Below, piece by piece: positions 18,075 through 25,649 of a stretch of 64,000 bases of DNA. Source of the DNA: Prevotella fusca JCM 17724 (lineage in GTDB: Bacteria; Bacteroidota; Bacteroidia; Bacteroidales; Bacteroidaceae); contig NZ_CP012075.1 in the NCBI RefSeq assembly GCF_001262015.1, positions 1,278,501 to 1,342,500 on the forward strand, in the 5' to 3' direction. The translations under genes were made by a program, and so were the position numbers. The notes beneath the pieces were generated by a model that was given only the letters and a program-made list of their open reading frames with translations, made no database searches and had not been told where the DNA came from. Positions within the stretch are counted from its first letter, which is position 1. Each line of letters begins with the position of its first letter.

Positions 18075-20400
18075 TACCAGTACCCGTTCCCTTGAACTTG
18101 CTGCGGGTTGTATTAAAGTTATAACGAATGCCAATACTAAAGCTACGAGTATCCATATCTTGTCTTGTTGTAAAGGCACTATTAATGCCATACATTGTAT
18201 ACCGCCTTTTCTGAGTTTGTAGCAAGTCTCTTCCCCAAAAATAGCATATCAGCTTATTTTTGAAGAAGCTTTTATAGACGCTCACATCAAGTGCCCCTCC
18301 CGCTTTATAAATACTAACTGTACTTGCATATTGTGAGGTATAAGAGAAATTAACACTAACAGTGAAGTCGGATTGAATTAAAAAACGATTATTCATCCGA
18401 ATAAAAAGTAATGGATGGTTCAAAGATTGCTCCTTACCATAAGCCTCATCATCAAGGAACTGCTTCGATACCCTTACTTCATACATTGGCTGATAAAATC
18501 CGAACTTTGGTGATGCTGTCAATGAGGCATATAAACTTTGTATACGGTCAATATTATCATAAGTTTTAATAAAAATATCATCCTCATAAGGGTGCATTAC
18601 GTAAGCTACTTGATTCTTTGTATTTTTATAACCAATCATAAACATGATCCAGCTTTTAGTAGCAGTCAACTCTAAAGTTCTTATTTTAGCTGGCTGTAAT
18701 AAGGGATTACCGCCCTGATACTCATAACGGTTATCATATTGCATCCAACTAGAAAGAGAGCGGTAAGAAGGTCTTGACGTTTTTGTTGAATAACTTAACT
18801 GTGCTTGCCATTTATTTTTATTCCACGATAAGGAGAAATTCGGAAACCATTCTGAATATCTACGACTAGATTCTTGCTGCCACACGCCTTTAGAATAATA
18901 GTCAGAAACAACATGTTCGTACCTAAGTCCAGCACGAACTTGAAAGTTGCTCAAAGGTAAGATGTACTCTGCAAAACTAGCCAAATTCTGTTCTTTGATT
19001 TTTGTATCGGTATTACTAAATATCTGTTGCGCATTGGTATTGGTGCCTTTACTTTGTGCATCAGTGTACTCTGAACCAAAACTCAATTTACCTTTCATTA
19101 TAGGATAAGTAAAGATGACTTTGCTGGCTAGCATCTTATTGATTGTTATATTATCGACATCTATTACACGTGCTCCAGATGTGTTGCTATTTTCTTCTTT
19201 GGAATCATTTTGTACCAGCCTATTACGGATATAAGTATTGTTAAAGTTTATATCTAACTTTCCTATCTTTCCCATATAATATGCGTCTATTTCGTGGTCA
19301 GGAGAATGATAGGAGGTATGATAATTCTTCATTCGTAGCAGCTCCTCTGATGTGTTATCAAGGGATATATCAATTGCTGAAGTAGAATTTACTACATCAT
19401 GCAACGATTTGGTGATGGAATAAGCTATACCAAACGAATGATCTTTACCAATATTATAATTTAATCCCAACTGGCCTCGCACCTGCTTATCACCATTATT
19501 AAAAATAGTATCTCTCCCTGTCTCGCGTATGAAGTGATTGCCCTGCATCGTTTGTTCAAATTCAAAATATTGCTTATTGTGCAATGAATGAATTCTGAAA
19601 TTACTGAATAGTTCAAACTGGTTATGCTTATATTTAAAATCAATTGTCTCTACCGCACTAAATTTACGTGATATGTTGGCAAAGCTGTAAGATGAGAGAC
19701 TCAATCCTTCACCTTCTTGTTTTATTGTTTTTATCAGAATTACAGATTGTGCAGAACTGCCATATTGTACACCAGGATTAGTGATAATGGTCACTTCCTT
19801 GATATCAGAAGATTTTAATTGAGATAATTCCTGCGTATTATAAATCTTACGGTTGTTGATATAGATAAGAGGTCTGCCCTTTCCAAATACAGTGAAGTTA
19901 CCATTATTGCCTGTAATTAATGGAAGTTGGGACAATATATCGTCTGCTGTGCCAGCTTGTTTAAGGAGTGAATGTTGAACATTAATAATCATCCCATCAC
20001 TGCCCATCTTAAATTGCGGACGATACCCTTTCACTATCACTGTGCCAAGCGTTTGTATTTCGGGATGCATACGAATATTTCCCATATCTCCTTGCTGCAC
20101 ATCCATAAATATTATGGCATACCCTATACTTGAAACTTTTAATATCCCAGTGTGCTGTTCTGTCCGGATGGTGAAACTCCCATCATCCTGTGTTATGGTT
20201 CCTTGAATGAACGTAGAGTCAATATGATTAAGCAATACAACATTAGCAAAGTGTATTGGTTGCATGTGCTCATCTAATACACGGCCAGTAATTATGCCCT
20301 GTGCTGCAATAGAATTACTTACAACCAGCATAATCACTGTAATCAAGAATATTTTAGAACTTATATTGCTCTTTAAAATTAATTTTGTAATCACTTGCAT
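18049..20400 (-). CDS. Outer-membrane beta-barrel protein, TonB-receptor-like
   Basis: 783 residues: signal peptide (ending SNSIAAQ), a CarboxypepD_reg-like domain (GIITGRVLDEHMQPIHFANV), a plug domain (DDILSQLPLITGNNGNFTVF ... RPLIYINNRKIYNTQELSQL ... VTIITNPGVQYGSSAQSVIL), then a barrel ending in alternating strands. It belongs to the same family as the neighbour at 15.4-17.7 kb. It follows the radical SAM gene, whose tail remnant ends about 10 bases upstream of its start. The frame is intact, in contrast with the maturase and C39 genes around it. Export, uptake or recognition of the peptide is an inference from context. Confidence 0.85.
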   Translation of the reverse strand: MQVITKLILKSNISSKIFLITVIMLVVSNSIAAQGIITGRVLDEHMQPIHFANVVLLNHIDSTFIQGTITQDDGSFTIRTEQHTGILKVSSIGYAIIFMDVQQGDMGNIRMHPEIQTLGTVIVKGYRPQFKMGSDGMIINVQHSLLKQAGTADDILSQLPLITGNNGNFTVFGKGRPLIYINNRKIYNTQELSQLKSSDIKEVTIITNPGVQYGSSAQSVILIKTIKQEGEGLSLSSYSFANISRKFSAVETIDFKYKHNQFELFSNFRIHSLHNKQYFEFEQTMQGNHFIRETGRDTIFNNGDKQVRGQLGLNYNIGKDHSFGIAYSITKSLHDVVNSTSAIDISLDNTSEELLRMKNYHTSYHSPDHEIDAYYMGKIGKLDINFNNTYIRNRLVQNDSKEENSNTSGARVIDVDNITINKMLASKVIFTYPIMKGKLSFGSEYTDAQSKGTNTNAQQIFSNTDTKIKEQNLASFAEYILPLSNFQVRAGLRYEHVVSDYYSKGVWQQESSRRYSEWFPNFSLSWNKNKWQAQLSYSTKTSRPSYRSLSSWMQYDNRYEYQGGNPLLQPAKIRTLELTATKSWIMFMIGYKNTKNQVAYVMHPYEDDIFIKTYDNIDRIQSLYASLTASPKFGFYQPMYEVRVSKQFLDDEAYGKEQSLNHPLLFIRMNNRFLIQSDFTVSVNFSYTSQYASTVSIYKAGGALDVSVYKSFFKNKLICYFWGRDLLQTQKRRYTMYGINSAFTTRQDMDTRSFSIGIRYNFNTTRSKFKGTGTGNEEKTRLQ

Positions 20401-20409
20401 AATAACTTA

Positions 20410-21397
20410 CTATAAAATATAATTACACATCTGTTGTGATTGTGGACATTTAGGATCTGGAAAATCAGGGTGCTTGTGCACTTTCATTATATCAACATAG
20501 CATATTAACAAAGTCGCACAGACCCCTTATATCCTTGATGTTTGAATTCTGTTTGCAAAGGACTGTTCTTAAAGAAATGTTTAAGTTATGCTTGGTACAC
20601 ATTTCAAACATAACTTTCAGTTTCTCAACATATTCGCTGCCGACCTTTATAATCTTCTTTAGTACTTTTGGAGATATAGAGTCTAAAGAAAACTGTACTT
20701 GGGGAATGCCTAATTGTTTCAACTTAACTATATCAGCTTCCTCCAATATCGACTTAGTTGAAATCAAATACCCAAAGCCTGCATACTGAGATAAAGATAT
20801 AATATCATACCAATCCTTTCTTGCAAAAATATCTCCTCCTGTTAAAGTCAGGTTTATTATGCCAGAATACGACAATTTCCTAAAAATATTAGCAATCTCA
20901 GAAGTTGACATTTCTCTTCTTATGTTTCGTTTAGCATAGCAGTAGATACAATTTGTATTGCATTTCTCTGTTACCATGAAATTCATTTCCAATGGTGTTT
21001 GTGGCCTACATTGTACATATGAATTCATCGGAGAAAAGTCTGTTACAGTAAAATATTGAGTATCATCTTTTTGATTTGATAATATTAATAGCTGTTCAGG
21101 AAAGACTAACATCTCCCCCATAAAAGGTACAGACTTACTCGGTTGCTCTACAATTTGAAATATGAAACTTTGTAGAGCAGTGGTATTAATATCGAGAGCT
21201 TTTCCTATTGCAGCAATAGATTGTTCGTATTTCTTTTTTCCAATATTGGTTATGACATATCCGAGAAATGGAGGAATTGTATATATTGTCTGATAATTAC
21301 TCATGTTTGAATTAACAAACATATTCTTTCTTACGATGTATGAGCAGGTTGCCTCACTTCTCAACGAATATGCTCTATTTAAAACAATGTATTTCAT
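20410..21397 (-). pseudogene. Radical SAM peptide maturase, C-terminal domain missing
   Basis: The open frame (21397-20492, start MKYIVLNRAYSLRSEA; an ATG at 21406 is also possible) has about 301 residues. An N-terminal part that could bind the leader (ILSNQKDDTQYFTVTD) is followed by the iron-sulfur motif CNTNCIYC near residues 142-149, then LTLTGGDIF and VQFSLDS. It stops at DFVNMLC where related peptide maturases normally continue with an SPASM or similar cysteine-rich region of 100 or more residues. In another frame just downstream (20410-20475) a plausible tail, PDFPDPKCPQSQQMCNYIL, remains before TAG. So an internal deletion with a frameshift is likely. It would install a ring or other link in the precursor encoded upstream; as it stands it is probably inactive. 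Confidence 0.75.
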
Positions 21398-21486
21398 TTC
21401 GTACAAAATTAGGTAATTAATAATCTATGCTAAAATTGAAATGAGCACTATCAGAAGTTGCATTTTATAATGGTTGGGGTTAAGAA

Positions 21487-21522
21487 GTCATGCCAAAACA
21501 ATATTTCAAGTAATGGCATGAC
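21487..21522 (-). repeat. Inverted repeat between precursor and maturase genes
   Basis: GTCATGCCA (21487-21495) and TGGCATGAC (21514-21522) form a 9-bp stem with an 18-base loop. It lies in the 200 bases between the precursor peptide gene and the radical SAM gene. A stem here could lower read-through and keep the precursor message in excess of the maturase, but no T-run follows, so a full terminator is not supported. Confidence 0.4.
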
Positions 21523-21596
21523 TTTGTTCATTGCCGTTGGAGCATCAAGTCTCAAGTAGAATTTTTTCCAATAGAGCATTAATCCTCCCCCGTTGT

Positions 21597-21764
21597 TTAG
21601 CAGTAAACAGTACCATCAGAGTCATCGGTATCAGATTCAATAGGAACCTCAATTATTACGACTTTTCCTGCACCACTGCTGCAATGACAATCTCTATATG
21701 CTTGACCTCCTTTTACTTCTTCCAACTCTGAAAGTAGCAAATTTTCAATAATTTCTTTATTCAT
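21597..21764 (-). CDS. RiPP precursor peptide with Gly-Gly leader
   Basis: A 55-residue gene read directly from the complementary strand: ATG at 21764, TAA at 21597-21599. It opens MNKEIIENLLLSELEEVKGG. The leader ends in ELEEVKGG (residues 13-20), the classic double-glycine cleavage site of C39 peptidases. The 35-residue core starts QAYRDCHCSSGAGKVV, has Cys26, Cys28 and Cys55, and carries an acidic Ser/Asp/Thr-rich stretch (residues 43-52, ESDTDDSDGT). It is followed on the same strand by a radical SAM enzyme, and a C39 peptidase fragment lies in the locus. The set resembles the GG-Bacteroidales type of natural-product precursor. A strong promoter stands upstream. The core function is unknown. 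Confidence 0.85.
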   Translation of the reverse strand: MNKEIIENLLLSELEEVKGGQAYRDCHCSSGAGKVVIIEVPIESDTDDSDGTVYC

Positions 21765-21925
21765 CTTTTGTTATTTTATTTTCACCTACTCGTGTAGCTT
21801 TTCAGTTACCGCTCCTTTAATTATTTCAGTTCGGTTTGGATCTGCCTTCTTATAGCTTCTGGCATTGCTTCCCTTTGTACAGTAAGGTCTGTTCTATAAT
21901 TATACTAATTATAATCTTAACGATG

Positions 21926-21956
21926 CAAATATACAAATCTATATTGTTTATAACAA
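21926..21956 (-). promoter_or_regulatory. Promoter of the RiPP operon
   Basis: On the minus strand TTG (21954-21956), 20 bases, then TATATTTG (21933-21926) is a full match to the Bacteroidetes promoter consensus. Transcription would start near 21920, leaving a leader of about 155 bases before the precursor ATG at 21764. Confidence 0.8.
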
Positions 21957-22005
21957 GAAAAACAAGTTTTTTTTCAAAAAATCTGCAACTCCTCAGTATT
22001 TTCGC

Positions 22006-22013
22006 TACATTTG
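22006..22013 (+). promoter_or_regulatory. -7 box for the oxoamine synthase gene
   Basis: TACATTTG matches TAnnTTTG and stands 32 bases before the ATG at 22045. The -33 position has no TTG (CTG at the nearest spacing), so control by another factor, such as the TetR protein of the same operon, is possible. Its start region lies back to back with the RiPP promoter, 50 bases away. Confidence 0.55.
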
Positions 22014-22044
22014 TAGCTATATTTACTATCTATACATTGTTTAT

Positions 22045-23277
22045 ATGAATAAAAAGATTATTTCATTAAAAGATTTCGAGATTACTCCAAATGAGAATAT
22101 AATCGAACGGAGCCAAAATTTCCAAAGCTACATAGACCAAATGGAGCAATTCGGCTGCAAGAGCTATTGGGTTATGGCAAAAACTGGAGTTGGAGCCAAG
22201 ATGCAAATCGAGGGCTATAACGGTGAAGTTTCAGCATACATTTCCAACGATTATTTAGGCATGTCGCAAAGTGCTGAAACCAAGGAAGCTGGCATAAATG
22301 CCGTCCTGAAATATGGTACAGGGGCAAGTGCCGCTCAAGCCATCGGTGGCTATTTAGACATCCATCAGCAGTTGGAACAAGGCATAGCGAAGTTTGTAGG
22401 ACAAGAAGAAGCCATCCTTTTTTCATCTGGCTTTGGTGCCAACGCAGGTCTGCTTCGTGCTATATTGGGAAAAAATGACATAGCCTACATCGATTCGTAT
22501 ATACATACCAGTGCCACGAGTGGTTTAATTGGAACCAATGTAAAACATATAGGACACAATGACATTGACTATCTTGACATGATCCTTGAACGGGAAACGG
22601 GAAAATATCAGACTCGATTGGTCATCATTGATGGGGTCTATTCTCAAAATGGAGATTTATCAAAACTTCCGGAGTATATTGCTGTCTGCAAGAAACACAA
22701 TTGTCTTCTTATGATGGATGATGCTCACGGCATTGGTGTTATGGGAGAAAACGGCAGAGGAACAGCTGACTATTATAATTGCTTGGGACAAGTAGATATT
22801 ATTACAGGAACTTTCAGTAAGTCTTTCGGATGTGTCGGTGGTTTTGTTGCTGCATCAACAAAACTAATTCAATATTTGAGATATTATGCCGACAGCAATG
22901 TCTTTTCCGCAGCGATGACTCCACAGGTTGCAGCATCTTCACTAAAGGCACTGGAACTCATACAGACACAACCAGAGATTCGCAAGAAGTTGTGGGCTAA
23001 TGTCAATTATCTGCGCAAACGACTGACAGAGGAAGGCTTTGATATAGGTTGTTCGGTATCAGCAATATTCCCTATTATGGTCAGGGACAATAGAAAAGTA
23101 TATGAAATAGCACGTGAATTACAAAAAAGATGTATCTTTGTAAGCGGTATCACATATCCTGCGGTAAGAACCAAGGAAGCACGGCTTAGAGTCAGTGTGT
23201 TGGCTTCACACGAAATAGTACAGTTGGAGCAATTGGTGACCGCTCTTGTGGAAATTAGAAAATCAACACCTTTTTAG
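22045..23277 (+). CDS. Alpha-oxoamine synthase (PLP-dependent; BioF/KBL/SPT family)
   Basis: 410 residues, usual length for the family. The PLP-binding lysine is in TFSKSFG near residue 258; MMDDAHGIGVMG and the Gly-rich GTGASAAQAIGG are also family motifs. Such enzymes condense an amino acid with an acyl-CoA: BioF (biotin), KBL (threonine catabolism), serine palmitoyltransferase (sphingolipids), or CqsA (signal molecules). The sequence does not decide between these; no other biotin or sphingolipid gene is nearby. It is followed at once by a TetR gene (TAG then ATG), so both are one unit. Being carried as ICE cargo suggests an accessory product, for instance a lipid or signal. Confidence 0.8.
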   Translation: MNKKIISLKDFEITPNENIIERSQNFQSYIDQMEQFGCKSYWVMAKTGVGAKMQIEGYNGEVSAYISNDYLGMSQSAETKEAGINAVLKYGTGASAAQAIGGYLDIHQQLEQGIAKFVGQEEAILFSSGFGANAGLLRAILGKNDIAYIDSYIHTSATSGLIGTNVKHIGHNDIDYLDMILERETGKYQTRLVIIDGVYSQNGDLSKLPEYIAVCKKHNCLLMMDDAHGIGVMGENGRGTADYYNCLGQVDIITGTFSKSFGCVGGFVAASTKLIQYLRYYADSNVFSAAMTPQVAASSLKALELIQTQPEIRKKLWANVNYLRKRLTEEGFDIGCSVSAIFPIMVRDNRKVYEIARELQKRCIFVSGITYPAVRTKEARLRVSVLASHEIVQLEQLVTALVEIRKSTPF

Positions 23278-23976
23278 ATGGCAGAAGAAGAAAATAAACC
23301 CAAAAGATACAGAAGGACAAACGTCGATATACAGGCAGACATTATCAAGGCAGCAGAAAGTCTGATCAAGAGAAAAGGCTTTGCATCAATGTTGGTGACA
23401 GAACTCATTAAAAAAGCCAGAATAGAGCCGCTTGTTTTCTATAACAGATATGACAATCTTAGCGAATTTTATGATGAATTCGTTAAGAGGTATGACTATT
23501 GGTTTAAGGATGTCCTCACCGGTGTTCAATTTCCGACAGATTCAGAATTGGGCTATATCGGTATTTTCAAGGATGTACATAAGTCACTTCAGGACAAATC
23601 CGTAATGTTGGAATTACTGCGTTGGGAAATAGCAGAAGGAAATGAAACCACGGTTCGTACAGCTATGCTCAGGGAAATGCACACATTACCTCTTGCCAAT
23701 TCCTATGAAGAGAAATTCAAAGATATTGACATATCAGCGATATCGGCATTGATTATAGGTGGTATATATTATCTCAATCTCCATCGCGACCGTTCAAAGT
23801 TTGCCGATATTGACTTGAATACGGAGCAAGGCAGAAAACGTATAGAAAAAGCCCTGGAGGAACTTGGACACATGGTATTCCACTGCCATGAAACAAATAA
23901 TTATAAGCAAGCCGTTGCTGAAAGAATGAAAGAAAACGGCATCAGCGATGAAATCATAAAAAAGTGTTTGGATTAA
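23278..23976 (+). CDS. TetR-family regulator
   Basis: 232 residues. The N-terminal helix-turn-helix is seen at about residues 17-62 (ADIIKAAESLIKRKGFASML, then VTELIKKARIEPLVFYNRY), where family members usually have a Tyr-Phe-rich turn (FYNRYDNLSEFYDEFV). The C-terminal ligand domain is unremarkable. It begins directly after the oxoamine synthase stop and probably senses the product or precursor of that enzyme or controls its promoter. A stem-loop with a T-run follows at 23994. Confidence 0.8.
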   Translation: MAEEENKPKRYRRTNVDIQADIIKAAESLIKRKGFASMLVTELIKKARIEPLVFYNRYDNLSEFYDEFVKRYDYWFKDVLTGVQFPTDSELGYIGIFKDVHKSLQDKSVMLELLRWEIAEGNETTVRTAMLREMHTLPLANSYEEKFKDIDISAISALIIGGIYYLNLHRDRSKFADIDLNTEQGRKRIEKALEELGHMVFHCHETNNYKQAVAERMKENGISDEIIKKCLD

Positions 23977-23993
23977 ACCATACAGTTCAAAGA

Positions 23994-24034
23994 GATTCCC
24001 CACTTATCCAGCGTGATAATTGGGGATTTTCTTA
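23994..24034 (+). terminator. Terminator after the TetR gene
   Basis: ATTCCCCACTTATC pairs with GATAATTGGGGATT across a short loop with two mismatches, and TTTTCTT follows. It closes the oxoamine synthase-tetR unit. The remaining bases to 24224 show no gene and no clear TAnnTTTG box. Confidence 0.6.
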
Positions 24035-24224
24035 TTATAGCAACTATATCTTACTTAGCAAAGCGGCATTTTAGAATTCCTGTAAGTAAGATCTTACAAC
24101 GCACAAACGACTATTTCCTGTAATCTCCCTTTATTTCCTGCTTTTCCCAAAAACTTTTATTTCTTTTTATATACCTATAATTTAGCAGCTTGATAACAGT
24201 ATTCATCATTAAAATTATCAAGCA

Positions 24225-25628
24225 ATGGAATCAAATAACAATGACAATTATGTGCTGGTATTGGAAGACCGCACGGAGGTAAAGAACGAAAAGGAAGCAG
24301 GAAAACTCTCCGTAGTTTCTGGTATTGACGACAAGGGCAACCTTAAAACCACCGAGGCAATCGCTGCCAATCAAGCAGCATTCCTGAAGTTCAACAACAA
24401 GGACGGACTTCTGAAGAACTTCATGACCAACTTCCTCAAACAGTTTAATAACCCGACTCACTTCGGATTATACAAGGTATTGGCAGACAATGTGGAACAG
24501 GGCGTGGACAACCTGCGTACCATGCTGCAAAACCGCGAGAAGCCCGAAAGCAATCAGCAGCTGGCTGAGATGGGCATTCCTTTTGAGGACTATCTGCCCC
24601 AGCAGAAGAATGCTACTGCCATCGATGAGTCGAAGATTGATTGGAAGCAACTCGATAATCTCGGACTTACCCGTGAGAGATTGGAGCAGAGTGGAGAATT
24701 AGAAAAGATGCTCAATTGGCAGAAGAGCAATCTCATCACAATTACTGTTCCTATCGGCGACACCATCATCTATACTGAAGCACGCCTTGCGTTCCGCACG
24801 GACGATAGCGGCAATGTCGGTTTGGCAATTCATCCTTTGAGAAAAGAACCACAGCTTGACTTTCCCTATATGGGTTACAAGTTCTCTCCCGAAGAAAAGG
24901 AGCAACTCCTCACTACGGGCAATCTCGGTAAAACTATCGAAGTAACTCCCAAGAACGCTGAGCCTTTCTCTGCTTACGTCTCTATCGATCCGCAGACCAA
25001 TGAAATTATAGCCCTGCGTGCTGACCGTGTGAATATCCCCAAGGAAATCAAAGGTATTACCCTTTCCGATGCACAGTATAAAGACCTTGTAGAAGGTAAG
25101 GCTGTGAAGGTGGAAGGTATGACTGCCAAGAGTGGTAAGACCTTTGATGCAACTTTGCAAGTCAATGCCGAGCGAAAAGGCATTGAGTTTATCTTCGACA
25201 ATAAGCAAGGCTTGAAAGAGCGGCAACAACATAAACAACAGCAAGGTGTCCCACATAAGCTTTGCGGCTTAGAGTTATCAGAAAAACAGCGTGAAGCCTT
25301 GGATAGCGGTCGTACACTATATCTAAAGAATATGGTGGATAAACAAGGGCAACCTTTCAACGCATACGTTCGCATGGACAAGGAACAGAACCGCCCACGT
25401 TTTTACAAGTGGAATCCTGACAAGAAGCAGGAAACCGGCAAGGAAAAGGTCGTAGCTGTGGCGGAAGAACACAAAACACAGGTAGCCGTGAATAACCACG
25501 GCAAGACGAATGAAGCCACCAAGAACGTGAAAGAGCCCTTGAAAACTGGACAGACTCAACCTACTGCTGAGCAGAAGCAAAAGCAGGACGAGAAGAAACA
25601 AAAGAAGTCCCGTGGACGTAAGATGTAA
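24225..25628 (+). CDS. DUF4099/DUF3945-type ICE protein
   Basis: 467 residues. A DUF4099-like segment is seen at about residues 130-165 (IDWKQLDNLGLTRERLEQSG), then three copies of a DUF3945-like unit, each with a short helix and a strand: FSPEEKEQLLTTGNLGKTIE, LSDAQYKDLVEGKAVKVEGM and LSEKQREALDSGRTLYLKNM. The C-terminus is Lys/Gln-rich (KQKQDEKKQKKSRGRK). Such proteins are constantly found before topoisomerase III in the excision region of CTnDOT-like elements; their role is not known, DNA processing is likely. It ends 21 bases before topB. Confidence 0.75.
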   Translation: MESNNNDNYVLVLEDRTEVKNEKEAGKLSVVSGIDDKGNLKTTEAIAANQAAFLKFNNKDGLLKNFMTNFLKQFNNPTHFGLYKVLADNVEQGVDNLRTMLQNREKPESNQQLAEMGIPFEDYLPQQKNATAIDESKIDWKQLDNLGLTRERLEQSGELEKMLNWQKSNLITITVPIGDTIIYTEARLAFRTDDSGNVGLAIHPLRKEPQLDFPYMGYKFSPEEKEQLLTTGNLGKTIEVTPKNAEPFSAYVSIDPQTNEIIALRADRVNIPKEIKGITLSDAQYKDLVEGKAVKVEGMTAKSGKTFDATLQVNAERKGIEFIFDNKQGLKERQQHKQQQGVPHKLCGLELSEKQREALDSGRTLYLKNMVDKQGQPFNAYVRMDKEQNRPRFYKWNPDKKQETGKEKVVAVAEEHKTQVAVNNHGKTNEATKNVKEPLKTGQTQPTAEQKQKQDEKKQKKSRGRKM

Positions 25629-25649
25629 CCCTTAATTCTATTATCGACT

